From Erythrobacter rubeus (GTDB lineage Bacteria > Pseudomonadota > Alphaproteobacteria > Sphingomonadales > Sphingomonadaceae): a stretch of DNA of 64,000 nt. The notes beneath the pieces are model-generated. The model did no database searches, was not told the DNA's origin, and was given only the letters and a program-made list of their open reading frames with translations. Below are positions 27,469 through 36,025 of the stretch, in pieces; the stretch's first letter is position 1; each line of letters starts with the position of its first letter. The stretch spans positions 168,457 to 232,456 of the forward strand of contig NZ_JACXLC010000001.1 in the NCBI RefSeq assembly GCF_014705715.1. Direction: 5' to 3'. Position numbers and translations under genes: made by a program.

Positions 27469-28785
27469 TCAGCGTGGGTCTGGGCTCGGCTCCGGCGCGT
27501 CCTTGCCTGCGGGCGGCTCGACCGTGATCTTGATCGACTGGAGCGACAGGATCGCGATCCAGAAGCCGATGACGGCGAGCGCGCTTGACCCCAGCATTGT
27601 CAGCGCTGCGCCTTTCAGGCCCTGCCATCCCATCGCGAATTCCAGCAATGCGAAGCCAAGCGCCATGGGGATCGCGCGCGCAATCAGCGCCGTACCGGCA
27701 CGGCCTGCACTAACCAGCAGCGATTGCAGGCTGGCTCCCACCAGCTCGATTGCGCCGGCGATCGCGATGATGACCATCGTCCAGTAAACCCCGCCCAGTG
27801 GTTCCCCCGCAATCGTTTCGATGATGAGCCGGCCGAACATCAGCGCGAGCACCACAGCGAAAATTCCGCCGCCCAAGGCGATATAGGCCATCCGCTGCGC
27901 GATACGGACAGCGTCATCCTTGGCATGCACAAGCTCCGGATAGATCGCTTTCGAAATGGTCTGGGCGAGTTGCACGAGGGCCTGGCCAAGCTGCGAGGCG
28001 ACCCGGAAACCGCCAGCGAAGGCCTCCCCGCCGATTGCGCCGACCAGCAGCAGAAGGACATGCTTGGCGCTGATATTGAGGCTTTCGGTGAAATTGGTCG
28101 ACCACACGAAGCCCCAGGCGTCCGGGTGGCTGCGCGGGACATTGCGCAGGCTGATACGCGACAGATCGATCCGCTCACGCCTTGCCGCGGCGAACCAAAG
28201 CGCGCCGGCCACGCAAATCTCTGCAATGGCCCACGCCAGCACGAAACCCGCAACCGTGGGGAAGAACACCGCCGCCAGCACCGCGCAGGCCGTGCGGACA
28301 ATCGGCTGCGTCGCCTCCGCCGTGGTTGCCCGCCTGTAATCGAAGCGCAGCCTCAGCAGCCCGATCGGCGTGGACCGCAAGGCGAGAAGAGAGATGATGC
28401 AGTACCCGAATGCCACCCACAGCAGCTCGGTCGAAAGCGGCAGCCAATATTGCGCGGTGTAGCAAAGCACCGCTGCGAGCACTGTGCCGAGCGCAATGGA
28501 AAGTAAATCGAGCGCGATCGCAAAACCGGTCGCCTCGGTCGCGGCCTTCATATCGTCCGGCCCGCTCCCCGCGCCCCAACGCACGATAAATTGCCACGTC
28601 TGAAAGCTCGCAAGTCCCGATACGGTCTGTCCGAGTGCAACGATGATGGCAAAGTTGCCGAAGCCTTCGAGGCCGAGGGTGCGCGTCGCCAAGGCAAGGT
28701 AAACCAGGCTGAGCACGGCATTGATGCCGCGCCCGCCGAGCAACCAGCCCATATTGGTGAATAGGCGTCCCATTCCTTTGGCCAT
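27469..28785 (-). CDS. Polysaccharide-type flippase (Wzx/MATE-like membrane protein)
   Basis: 438 residues with about 12 hydrophobic segments. The N-terminus (FTNMGWLLGGRGINAVLSLVYLALATRTLG, in segments) and GFGNFAIIVALGQTVSGLASF match the polysaccharide transporter/MOP superfamily that flips lipid-linked sugar units. A proline-rich cytoplasmic tail ends PEPSPDPR. The nucleotidyltransferase gene upstream on the same strand (41 nt away) fits a small envelope-glycan or phospholipid-sugar unit. The substrate is unknown. Confidence 0.8.
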   Translation of the reverse strand: MAKGMGRLFTNMGWLLGGRGINAVLSLVYLALATRTLGLEGFGNFAIIVALGQTVSGLASFQTWQFIVRWGAGSGPDDMKAATEATGFAIALDLLSIALGTVLAAVLCYTAQYWLPLSTELLWVAFGYCIISLLALRSTPIGLLRLRFDYRRATTAEATQPIVRTACAVLAAVFFPTVAGFVLAWAIAEICVAGALWFAAARRERIDLSRISLRNVPRSHPDAWGFVWSTNFTESLNISAKHVLLLLVGAIGGEAFAGGFRVASQLGQALVQLAQTISKAIYPELVHAKDDAVRIAQRMAYIALGGGIFAVVLALMFGRLIIETIAGEPLGGVYWTMVIIAIAGAIELVGASLQSLLVSAGRAGTALIARAIPMALGFALLEFAMGWQGLKGAALTMLGSSALAVIGFWIAILSLQSIKITVEPPAGKDAPEPSPDPR

Positions 28786-28826
28786 TTGCGCCTGCGTTCT
28801 CCTGCTCAGACGCTGGGGATTTTTCC

Positions 28827-29636
28827 CTATACCGGCGCCTGGTTCTCACGGCGTTTAAGGATTTTCTCGGTTACGGCAAAGGTTCGTTCGTTGTCGACGT
28901 CGATTGCGTAATGTCCATCGGACACGACGATGGGGGATAGCTTCAGCCCGAACCTGCGCGAGACCTGGCTGAACAGCTTTTCCTTCGATCCCCAGCCAAG
29001 GCGGAAGCGCAGCAGGTTCATGAGGCCGAACGCCTTGATGATGCGGCGGGGGAACTTCACGAACTGGCCGCCCTCACGCATGATCTCCGCTGCGTTCAGT
29101 GCCTCTTCGCTGCCCATCCAGTACATGTTGCAGTTGGAATAGGCGCCGTCGCGAAACTGGTAGAATTTTGCCTGACCTTGCGGGTCGGCGGCCTGCACGT
29201 CCTCTTTTCTGGCGAGCGCGGCGGCTCCGCCTGCATCGGCGGCAAAGCACTTGTCGATGAATTCCGCATAGCCTTCGGGCGTCACCAGGCAGTTGTCCGC
29301 GGTCGTGATCAGCACGGGATATTCCGCGCCTTCGGCACCAGAAACCACGCTGTCGACCAGATTGAACTTGCCCTCGGCAAAGGTCAGACGGCCTTCCTCG
29401 ATCAGTTTCGCCACGGTCGGGAGCGCGGCGATTTCATCGGGTTCGTGCGCGACGATGCGGATCTGACCAACGCGGTCGCAGGCTGAAACCTGCCGGACGA
29501 CGCGCTCTACCATCGGCACGCCATTGACCGGCACGACACATTTCTGCGCGACATTAGCGCGCTGTGCCAGCGGATCGAGCACCCCCGATCTCTTGCCGGC
29601 CATGACGAGTGCGGTGACTTTCTTGTGATCGCTCAT
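28827..29636 (-). CDS. NTP transferase domain protein (MobA/GlmU-like fold)
   Basis: 269 residues. The N-terminus TALVMAGKRSG followed by AQKCVVPVNGVPMVERVVRQV is the nucleotide-binding loop and Lys-Pro-like region of sugar-nucleotide transferases, and LITTADNCLVT supplies the metal-binding Asp. The loop lacks the standard G-G-x-x-R spacing, so its nucleotide and substrate are uncertain. It probably makes an activated sugar or alcohol for the product handled by the flippase encoded next to it; this is inference from position. Confidence 0.75.
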   Translation of the reverse strand: MSDHKKVTALVMAGKRSGVLDPLAQRANVAQKCVVPVNGVPMVERVVRQVSACDRVGQIRIVAHEPDEIAALPTVAKLIEEGRLTFAEGKFNLVDSVVSGAEGAEYPVLITTADNCLVTPEGYAEFIDKCFAADAGGAAALARKEDVQAADPQGQAKFYQFRDGAYSNCNMYWMGSEEALNAAEIMREGGQFVKFPRRIIKAFGLMNLLRFRLGWGSKEKLFSQVSRRFGLKLSPIVVSDGHYAIDVDNERTFAVTEKILKRRENQAPV

Positions 29637-29728
29637 AGTGTGCAGCCTTTACCGTCAAAGCTCATCGGGCGCAAAGCAACGAATGCAGCCGCTTGTGCAA
29701 CATTCGGTCGCAGGGCAATGCAAGAATG

Positions 29729-30475
29729 ATGCGGATCATCTTTTCACGCAAGGGTTTCGATAGCACCGCCGGGGGAGGGCCATCGCCGATCATTGATGGT
29801 CGCCCAGTGAGCCTGCCGATCCCGGATACGAAAGGCCTGTCGCGCACCACCTATGGCAGCCTTGGCCTCGGTGATCTCACCAGCAAAGCAAGCCGCGGAA
29901 AATATGGCGCGAAAGAGCTTTGTCATCACGACCCGATGTTTCTGGACGATGGCACGGTCATGCTCGGCCAGTGCAGCTCGTCGCAGGGGCACCTATCGAA
30001 ACAGGGGGTAGGCCCTGGAGACGTCTTCCTTTTCTTCGGTTTGTTCGAGGGCGATGCGACGGGCGGTAAGCACCACCGGATCTTCGGATGGATGAATATC
30101 GCCGCAGTTGTCGAAGTGTCGAAAGCGGACGAGTTAGACTCCCACGTTCAGCGCGCCATCAGCGTCGATCATCCGCATTTCATCGGGATGCACGCAGGCA
30201 ATGACGCGGTGTATTTCGGGCTGGGAGGGACTGCCAGCCGCGCGTCGGATGCCCTGCGGCTAACAGTGCCGGGCGGGCCTGTAGGCCTATGGCGCCGCCC
30301 GCCATGGCTGGAGCGCGGAGGGATCACCTATTTCGCGGACAAGGATGAAAACTGGCCCGCGCCCGATCGCATGTACCGCGTCGGGAACGGCCAGGAATTC
30401 GTCGCGAATGTCGGCGAGCGCAGCGTCCCGCGCAAATGGCTCGATCAGATCATCGCAGAGATCAAAGCGTCTTGA
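29729..30475 (+). CDS. Nmad3-like (nucleotide modification associated domain 3) protein
   Basis: 248 residues with conserved stretches IIFSRKGFDSTAGGGPSPI, SRTTYGSLGLGDLTSK, LCHHDPMFLDDG and FLFFGLFEGDA. These match what I know of the Nmad3 family, proposed from comparative genomics to act with DNA/nucleotide base-modification systems. No modification partner (thymidylate-synthase-like, kinase or glycosyltransferase) is near, so its role here is open. Two ATGs, 29726 and 29729, give almost the same start; the longer frame from 29693 has no ribosome site. It ends by overlapping mmsB (convergent) by 14 nt. Confidence 0.7.
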   Translation: MRIIFSRKGFDSTAGGGPSPIIDGRPVSLPIPDTKGLSRTTYGSLGLGDLTSKASRGKYGAKELCHHDPMFLDDGTVMLGQCSSSQGHLSKQGVGPGDVFLFFGLFEGDATGGKHHRIFGWMNIAAVVEVSKADELDSHVQRAISVDHPHFIGMHAGNDAVYFGLGGTASRASDALRLTVPGGPVGLWRRPPWLERGGITYFADKDENWPAPDRMYRVGNGQEFVANVGERSVPRKWLDQIIAEIKAS

Positions 30476-31328
30476 TGATCCCGGAGAAATCGAGCGCGCC
30501 GTGCTCTTCGGCGAAGCTTTCGTAAATATCCTTGGCATGCTTGCCGAGAGCCGTTGTCGCACCGGCGCTCTCCGCTGCCTCCATCGCAAGTTTCAGGTCT
30601 TTAAGCATCAGCGCAGAGGCGAAACCGCCCTGATATTCGTTATCCGAAGGGCTTTGCGGACCAACGCCGGGGACCGGGCAATAGCTCGTCATCGACCAGC
30701 ACTGGCCCGAGGATACGGATGAGATGTCGTAGAATGTCTGCGGGTCGAGGCCGAGTTTCTCGGCCATCGAAAACGCCTCGCACGTGCCGATCATCTGGAT
30801 CGCGAGGAGCATGTTGTTGCAGATCTTCGCCGCCTGTCCGTTGCCCGCATCGCCTGCGTGGATGACAGCCTTGCCCATCGCCTCGAGGATCGGCTCGGCG
30901 CGTCCGAAGGCGGTCTCACTGCCGCCAACCATGAAGGTGAGCGTGCCGCCATTCGCGGCGGCGATCCCTCCGGAAACAGGCGCGTCGACCATGTCGTACC
31001 CCGCCTCTTCCGCGGTCGCGATGACCTCGCGCGCGGTCGCGACGTCGATGGTCGAGCAATCGAGCAGCACTGCGCCTTTGGGCGCCTGGCCAATCACATC
31101 GGTTCGATAGACATCGCGCACGATATTGCCGTTGGGCAGCATCGAGACGACCGCCTCGGCCTCCTCGCATGCCGCGCGCGCCGATCCGAAAGTTGCGCAG
31201 CCCGCCTCCTTTGCCGCCGCAAGCGCGTCCTGCGACAGGTCGAATGCGCGGACATCGTGGCTAGCCTTGACAAGGTTCGCGGCCATTCCGCCACCCATAT
31301 TGCCGAGGCCGATGAATGCGATCTTCAT
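30462..31328 (-). CDS. mmsB: 3-hydroxyisobutyrate dehydrogenase
   Basis: 288 residues. NAD-binding GLGNMGGGMAANL at the start; substrate motif DAPVSGGIAAANGGTLTFMVGG; catalytic Lys in GNGQAAKICNNM (about K171). It oxidises 3-hydroxyisobutyrate to methylmalonate semialdehyde in valine degradation, upstream of MmsA, which is encoded at 36.9-38.4 kb on the same strand. It overlaps the small membrane-protein gene upstream by 4 nt and is the last gene of this operon. Confidence 0.93.
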   Translation of the reverse strand: MKIAFIGLGNMGGGMAANLVKASHDVRAFDLSQDALAAAKEAGCATFGSARAACEEAEAVVSMLPNGNIVRDVYRTDVIGQAPKGAVLLDCSTIDVATAREVIATAEEAGYDMVDAPVSGGIAAANGGTLTFMVGGSETAFGRAEPILEAMGKAVIHAGDAGNGQAAKICNNMLLAIQMIGTCEAFSMAEKLGLDPQTFYDISSVSSGQCWSMTSYCPVPGVGPQSPSDNEYQGGFASALMLKDLKLAMEAAESAGATTALGKHAKDIYESFAEEHGALDFSGIIKTL

Positions 31329-31594
31329 AAAACACCTATTTCGGTTAGCAGTCCGTAGCCGCCAAGAAAGACCATCGGCGGTCCAAAAATGGTCATCATG
31401 ATCAGCTGGAACTTCTGAAGTAACCGATCAAATAGGGTGAGCGGCAAAGGCTCTTCGCCGCTGGCCGTCAGGATGCTGGCTTCGAGCAGGCTTATGCTGT
31501 CTTCGCGGCGATGGCGCCAACCGACGAAAGCGGCCCAGCAGAAGAAGACGCCAAACAGCAGTATGCTTAGAGCGAAGATCACCGCCCCTTCCAC
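31325..31594 (-). CDS. Small two-segment membrane protein inside the valine operon
   Basis: 89 residues with an N-terminal hydrophobic segment (VIFALSILLFGVFFCWAAFVG) and a second near the C-terminus (IMMTIFGPPMVFLGGYGLL). No family recognised. It overlaps mmsB by 4 nt and the enoyl-CoA hydratase gene by 16 nt, so it is almost certainly translated, as a coupled member of the valine-degradation operon. Its job there is unknown. Confidence 0.7.
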   Translation of the reverse strand: MEGAVIFALSILLFGVFFCWAAFVGWRHRREDSISLLEASILTASGEEPLPLTLFDRLLQKFQLIMMTIFGPPMVFLGGYGLLTEIGVL

Positions 31595-32376
31595 TGGCCC
31601 TCGCGCTTCTCGATGAACGCCGCCATGCCTTCGGCCTTGTCCTCGCTCGCGGTGAGAATCTGGAAGATGCGGCGTTCGACGATCAGGCCTTGGTCGAGCA
31701 TCATTTCAAACGCGCTGTTGACCATTTCCTTGTTCGCGATGGTCGCCATCGGCGGCATCCCGGCAATGGTCGCGGCGGTTTTCAGGACGTCTGCGATAAG
31801 GTCGGCTTGCGGGACCACGCGCACGATCAGGTTGGAACGCTCGGCTTCCTCGGCGCTCATCATCCGGCCTGTCAGGCACATTTCCATCGATTTGGATTTG
31901 CCGATCGCGCGGGTCAGACGCTGCGATCCGCCCATGCCGGGGGCCACGCCCAGCTTGATTTCGGGCTGACCGAACTTCGCATTATCCGAGGCGACGATGA
32001 AGTCCGCCATCATCGCAAGCTCGCACCCGCCGCCGAGCGCGAAACCATTGACCGCCGCAATCCACGGCTTGCGGGTCTTCTTCACGATCTCGCTCGTCCA
32101 CGGCGAGAAGAAATCGTCGAGATAGAAATCGGCCGCTGCCTTTTCGCTCATCTCCTTGATGTCGGCACCCGCAGCGAAAGCCTTGTCGCCCGAGCCGGTA
32201 AGGACCGCGCAAAGCTGGCTGTCATCGGCCTGATAGTCGGCAAAGGCGTCGATCAGTTCTTCGAGCACTTTGGAATTCAGCGCATTGAGCGCCTTGGGCC
32301 GGTTGAGGGTGAGCAGGGTGACCCCTTTGGTCCCCTGCGCGTCTTTTTCGACGGTGATAGTTTCGTATTGGGCCAT
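31579..32376 (-). CDS. Enoyl-CoA hydratase
   Basis: 265 residues, crotonase fold: oxyanion-hole sequences AFAAGADIKEM and FALGGGCELAMMADF, catalytic glutamates in GGGCELA and GQPEIKLGVAPGMGG. In this context it probably hydrates methacrylyl-CoA in valine degradation, though the family also serves fatty-acid oxidation. The frame is open to 32397; ATG 32376 (MAQYETITVEK) fits homologues. Confidence 0.9.
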   Translation of the reverse strand: MAQYETITVEKDAQGTKGVTLLTLNRPKALNALNSKVLEELIDAFADYQADDSQLCAVLTGSGDKAFAAGADIKEMSEKAAADFYLDDFFSPWTSEIVKKTRKPWIAAVNGFALGGGCELAMMADFIVASDNAKFGQPEIKLGVAPGMGGSQRLTRAIGKSKSMEMCLTGRMMSAEEAERSNLIVRVVPQADLIADVLKTAATIAGMPPMATIANKEMVNSAFEMMLDQGLIVERRIFQILTASEDKAEGMAAFIEKREGQWKGR

Positions 32377-32395
32377 CGGCCTTCTCCAATTCGTC

Positions 32396-32478
32396 ACCCT
32401 GAACGTGTTTCAGGGTCCGTTCTTCGATCTGCACCGCACCCGCCACTGGCGAAATGGATGCTGAAACAGGTTCAGCAT
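32396..32478. repeat. REP-like composite palindromic repeat
   Basis: Two stem-loops in the gap between two valine-operon genes. ACCCTGAA/TTCAGGGT at 32396-32416 (5-nt loop) and ATGCTGAA/TTCAGCAT at 32458-32478 (5-nt loop), separated by 41 nt. The sequence style (CTGAAACAGGTTCAG core) is that of the dispersed palindromic repeats common between genes in sphingomonads. It may also stabilise mRNA ends. Confidence 0.65.
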
Positions 32479-32494
32479 GACGGTGCGGGCGGGA

Positions 32495-33565
32495 TTACGC
32501 GAGTGGTTTCCATTCCTCGTCATCGGGCAGGGGCGCAAAGATGCTGTCGAGGAGTTCCTCGCTCACACCTTCGGGCGTGGGCGGATCCCACTGCGGATCG
32601 TTGGTTTTGTCGACAATCACGGCGCGCACGCCCTCGGCGAAATCGGGCCGGGTCAGCACCCGCGAGGCGATGCGGTATTCCATCCGCATGTTTTCGGCAA
32701 AATCGATCATCTGTTCGCTGGTCGCAAGCTGGCGCAGCGCGACCTTGCAGGTCTGCGGGCTCTTGGTGCCGAGCGTGTCGCGCTCTTTTGCCGCCCATTC
32801 GGCATTACCGTTCTCATCGGTCTCGATCTCGTTTTCGAGACTGGCGAGTATCTCCTCGTAATCGTCGGACGCGAAATGCTTGGCGATGCGCAGCGCGTTC
32901 CCTTCGATGCGGGCATCGGGCGGAGTGCCGACGGGCTCGGACAGGATCCCGGCAATGCGGCCGGGCCGCTCGATAATGCGAGCTTTGAGCTCATCGATCA
33001 TCTCGCTCGGAACGTAATGCGTGGCGATCCCGGTCCACAAGCATTCCGCTCCATCGAGCCGCGCACCTGTGAGCGCGAGGAACTGGCCCAGACGCCCGCC
33101 GAGGCGCGAAAGGTACCAGCCGCCGCCGACATCCGGGAACAGGCCGATGCCGGTTTCGGGCATGGCGAAACGGGTGTTTTCCGTCGCGACCCGGAACTTC
33201 GCGGGAAGCGCGATGCCCACGCCGCCGCCCATTGTGATGCCGTCCATGAAGGCGACAATGGGCTTGGGGTAGGTGAACAGCTGATGGTTGAGCTGATATT
33301 CGTCGTGGAAGAACTTGCGGCCCGACACGCCACCATCGTTCAAGGCCGAATTGCGCAGGAACGCGATGTCGCCGCCCGCGCAAAAGCCGCGCCCCTCGGC
33401 ATGGTCGAGAATGATCGCTTCGACGTCGTCGTCATGCTCCCACTCGGTGAGCGCCGCGCTCATTGCGTGACACATGTCGAGCGTGAGCGCGTGCAGCGCC
33501 TTGGGCCGGTTGAGCGAGATATGGCCGACGCGGCCATCCTTATGAATGTTAACGTCTTGCGTCAT
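32495..33565 (-). CDS. 3-hydroxyisobutyryl-CoA hydrolase (crotonase family)
   Basis: 356 residues, longer than a simple enoyl-CoA hydratase. Motifs GRGFCAGGDIAFL, FMDGITMGGGVGIA and ETGIGLFPDVGGGWYLSRL mark the HIBYL-CoA hydrolase branch; the C-terminal helical extension is also typical. It releases 3-hydroxyisobutyrate from its CoA ester, the substrate of MmsB. It begins 22 nt after the acyl-CoA dehydrogenase gene. Confidence 0.9.
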   Translation of the reverse strand: MTQDVNIHKDGRVGHISLNRPKALHALTLDMCHAMSAALTEWEHDDDVEAIILDHAEGRGFCAGGDIAFLRNSALNDGGVSGRKFFHDEYQLNHQLFTYPKPIVAFMDGITMGGGVGIALPAKFRVATENTRFAMPETGIGLFPDVGGGWYLSRLGGRLGQFLALTGARLDGAECLWTGIATHYVPSEMIDELKARIIERPGRIAGILSEPVGTPPDARIEGNALRIAKHFASDDYEEILASLENEIETDENGNAEWAAKERDTLGTKSPQTCKVALRQLATSEQMIDFAENMRMEYRIASRVLTRPDFAEGVRAVIVDKTNDPQWDPPTPEGVSEELLDSIFAPLPDDEEWKPLA

Positions 33566-33587
33566 GGTTTTCGCCTTATCCCTGCGT

Positions 33588-34733
33588 TCACTGGCGCAGC
33601 AGATCGCGGCCGACGATCATCCGCATGACCTGATTTGTACCCTCAAGGATCGAGTGAACTCGCAGGTCGCGCCAGAAGCGTTCGATCGGGTAATCCTTGA
33701 GGTAGCCATAGCCGCCGAACAATTGCAGCGCGTCGTTCACGACCTTGCTGCCATTGTCTGTCGCGAGCCGTTTGGCCATCGCGGAAAAGCGCGATTTGTC
33801 CGGCGCGTTGTCGGTCACCTTGGCAGCCGCGAGGTACAGCAGAGCGCGCGCCGCTTCGAGGTCGGTCGCCATGTCGGCGAGCATGAACTGCGTGTTCTGG
33901 AAATCGGCAATCGGCGTGTCGAACTGCTTGCGATCCTTGGTGTAGGCGACTGCTTCGTCGAGACAGCGCTGCGCCCCGCCGAGCGAGCATGCGCCGATAT
34001 TAAGACGTCCGCCATCGAGCCCCATCATCGCAAAGCGAAACCCTTCGCCTTCATCCCCGACGCGGTTCTCGACCGGTACCCGCGCATCCTCGAAGATGAC
34101 CTGCGCGGTCGGAGAGGCGTTCCAGCCAAGTTTCTTCTCCGGTGCGCCGAAAGAGACACCCGGCGTGTCCTTGTCGATGACAAGGCAGGTGATGCCCTTT
34201 GTCTTGTGATCGCTGGTACGCACCATGGTGACGTAGACGTCGTTGACCCCGCCGCCCGAAATGAACTGCTTCGTGCCGTTAAGGACATAGTGATCGCCGT
34301 CCAGCCTGGCGTTTGTCTTCAGCCCCGCAGCGTCCGATCCGCTGCCGGGTTCGGTCAGGCAGTAGCTGGCGATCTTTTCCATCGTGACCAGATCGGGGAG
34401 GTATTTTTCTTTCACACCTGCACCGCCGAACTGGTCGATCATCCAGGCGGCCATATTGTGGATCGAGATGAAAGCGCTCGTCGTCGGGCAGCCATAGGCC
34501 ATCGCCTCCATGATCAGCGCGGCTTCAAGCCGGCCGAGCCCGATACCGCCCGATTCCTCGGACACGTAGATCGCGCCAAAGCCGAGTTCGGCGCTTTGCT
34601 TGATCACGTCTTTTGGGAAGTGATGCTTCTCATCCCATTCGCCCGCATTGGGCGTGATGTTGTCGGCGGTAAAGCGCTGCGCCATTTCCTGGATCGCAAG
34701 CTGATCGGATGTAAGTGAAAATTGTCCTTGCAT
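33588..34733 (-). CDS. Acyl-CoA dehydrogenase, probably isobutyryl-CoA dehydrogenase
   Basis: 381 residues. FAD-binding CLTEPGSGSDAAGLKT, the second signature QLFGGYGYLKDYPIERFWRD, and the catalytic Glu in SILEGTNQVM near the C-terminus, as in isobutyryl-CoA and short/branched-chain enzymes. Genome context (HIBYL-CoA hydrolase, enoyl-CoA hydratase, mmsA, mmsB) supports isobutyryl-CoA as substrate. The open frame reaches 34856, but the conserved start MQGQFSLTSDQLAIQ is at 34733. Confidence 0.9.
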   Translation of the reverse strand: MQGQFSLTSDQLAIQEMAQRFTADNITPNAGEWDEKHHFPKDVIKQSAELGFGAIYVSEESGGIGLGRLEAALIMEAMAYGCPTTSAFISIHNMAAWMIDQFGGAGVKEKYLPDLVTMEKIASYCLTEPGSGSDAAGLKTNARLDGDHYVLNGTKQFISGGGVNDVYVTMVRTSDHKTKGITCLVIDKDTPGVSFGAPEKKLGWNASPTAQVIFEDARVPVENRVGDEGEGFRFAMMGLDGGRLNIGACSLGGAQRCLDEAVAYTKDRKQFDTPIADFQNTQFMLADMATDLEAARALLYLAAAKVTDNAPDKSRFSAMAKRLATDNGSKVVNDALQLFGGYGYLKDYPIERFWRDLRVHSILEGTNQVMRMIVGRDLLRQ

Positions 34734-34870
34734 GCCCGCGCATCTACAGCGCTTCTCGCGCTTAGAAAAGGGCCGGAAAGCCGCTTCTTTTGCTAGGCAC
34801 GATGCGAGCAGCGCAACGCGAAAAAGCACGACGCCGTAACCGCGCGGCCATTGCACGCGTACAGCACTAT

Positions 34871-35278
34871 ATGACCCAGCATTATTCGCGCCTGATAATT
34901 GTCTACAACGCCGACAGCGGCATTCTGAACGCGCTCAAGGATATGGTGCACAAGATCGTGTCGCCATCGACCTATCCGTGCTCGCTGTGTGCGCTGACCT
35001 ATGGCCCTGTTGCCATGCGAGGCCAGTGGCGGCGGTTCCTGGGTAGTATCAGGATGGGCGTGCAGTTCTATCACCGCGACGAGTTTGCAAAGGCATATCC
35101 CACGCATAGCGCGCAGCTGCCCGCGATCCTCCTTGCCGAGCATGGCAATCCCGCGCGCATGCTCATTTCAGCCGATGAGCTCAACGATATGGAAAGCCTG
35201 CCCGAACTGATTGTTCGTGTGGAGAGCAAGCTGGAGCTCGAACGGATACGCAATCCGTTTCCGCGCGCGGTTGCTTAG
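34871..35278 (+). CDS. Conserved hypothetical protein with a CxxC motif
   Basis: 135 residues from ATG 34871: SRLIIVYNADSGILNALKD, then STYPCSLCALTYG and WRRFLGSI, FYHRDEF. The Cys-x-x-Cys pair and the beta-strand LIIVYNADSG suggest a thioredoxin-like or metal-binding fold, but no function is known to me. The frame is open to 34790 with another ATG at 34802 preceded by AGG; that would add an Arg-rich N-terminus. It is the only rightward gene in this stretch of leftward genes. Confidence 0.65.
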   Translation: MTQHYSRLIIVYNADSGILNALKDMVHKIVSPSTYPCSLCALTYGPVAMRGQWRRFLGSIRMGVQFYHRDEFAKAYPTHSAQLPAILLAEHGNPARMLISADELNDMESLPELIVRVESKLELERIRNPFPRAVA

Positions 35279-35286
35279 CATGTAGC

Positions 35287-35685
35287 CTAGGCGTCCTCGA
35301 CGACCGCCTCGGCTTCGATCTCGACCTTCCATTCGCGCCGGCAGAGCCATGCCACCCCAGCCATGGTCGCAGCGGGCCTTGCACCGCCGAAATAGCGGGC
35401 GTGAACAGCGCCAACGGCGTCCTGATCGCTGAAATCCGTGAGCAGCATGCGCGTGCGGACCACATCCTTGGCGCTGCCGCCAAGCTCCTCAATCGCAGCA
35501 ATGATCAGTTCGCAGCACCGCACGGCTTGCGCGGCGGCATCGCCTGGGGTGGTTTCACCGTCAGGCTCGATCGGACCGGTTCCAGCGACGATGATGCGGT
35601 TTCCCACGCGGACGGCCCGGCAAAAGCCGAACTGCGCCTCGTAAGGTGATCCGGAACTGACGTGTTTGCGATCCGCACTAGCCAT
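35287..35685 (-). CDS. RidA/YjgF-family protein
   Basis: 132 residues, RidA-like: NRIIVAGTGPIEPDGET, AVRCCELIIAAIEELGG, VVRTRMLLTDFSD and RPAATMAGVAWLCRREWKVEIEA. The usual C-terminal enamine-binding Arg is in the RPAATM region; the usual PxPxR is partly changed. Members deaminate reactive imines or enamines, but many paralogues differ. It lies 7 nt from the upstream ABM-like gene on the same strand. Confidence 0.85.
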   Translation of the reverse strand: MASADRKHVSSGSPYEAQFGFCRAVRVGNRIIVAGTGPIEPDGETTPGDAAAQAVRCCELIIAAIEELGGSAKDVVRTRMLLTDFSDQDAVGAVHARYFGGARPAATMAGVAWLCRREWKVEIEAEAVVEDA

Positions 35686-35692
35686 CGTCTGC

Positions 35693-35983
35693 TCACATCA
35701 TCTCGAAATGATCGACTGTGCAATTCTCGACTAGGTGCTCCATCCCAGCGGGAATGTGAGGCTCATTCCAGTTCGCACCAAGCGAATCTTCCAGTGATTT
35801 CCTGGACGTCCAGTGGGACACCATAACGTAGCTACCGGTTGTCGCTTCCATTGGCTTGCCGATCCAGACGGCTTCCATCCCGTCACATGATTTCATAAAT
35901 GGGACGGAGATCCCTCGATATTTCTCTTCGAACTCCGTTTCATTGGCGGGTTTTATCCAAACACGAAAAACTCTGATGATCAT
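35693..35983 (-). CDS. Antibiotic biosynthesis monooxygenase-like (ABM) domain protein
   Basis: 96 residues of a single ferredoxin-like ABM domain: IIRVFRVWIKPANETEFEE, then MKSCDGMEAVWIGKP and YVMVSHWTSRKSLEDSLG. Such small proteins are often cofactor-less oxygenases or heme/lipid stress proteins; activity cannot be assigned. It is followed closely by the RidA-like gene, so the two may act together in dealing with reactive metabolites. Confidence 0.75.
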   Translation of the reverse strand: MIIRVFRVWIKPANETEFEEKYRGISVPFMKSCDGMEAVWIGKPMEATTGSYVMVSHWTSRKSLEDSLGANWNEPHIPAGMEHLVENCTVDHFEMM

Positions 35984-36025
35984 GGCTGGCCTATCCGATC
36001 CGACTAAAGTCCAAACGGCAACATA

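Noticed and set aside
25754..27628. 624-codon open frame on the minus strand
   Set aside because: Antisense to gcvPB and the flippase end; no recognisable domain.
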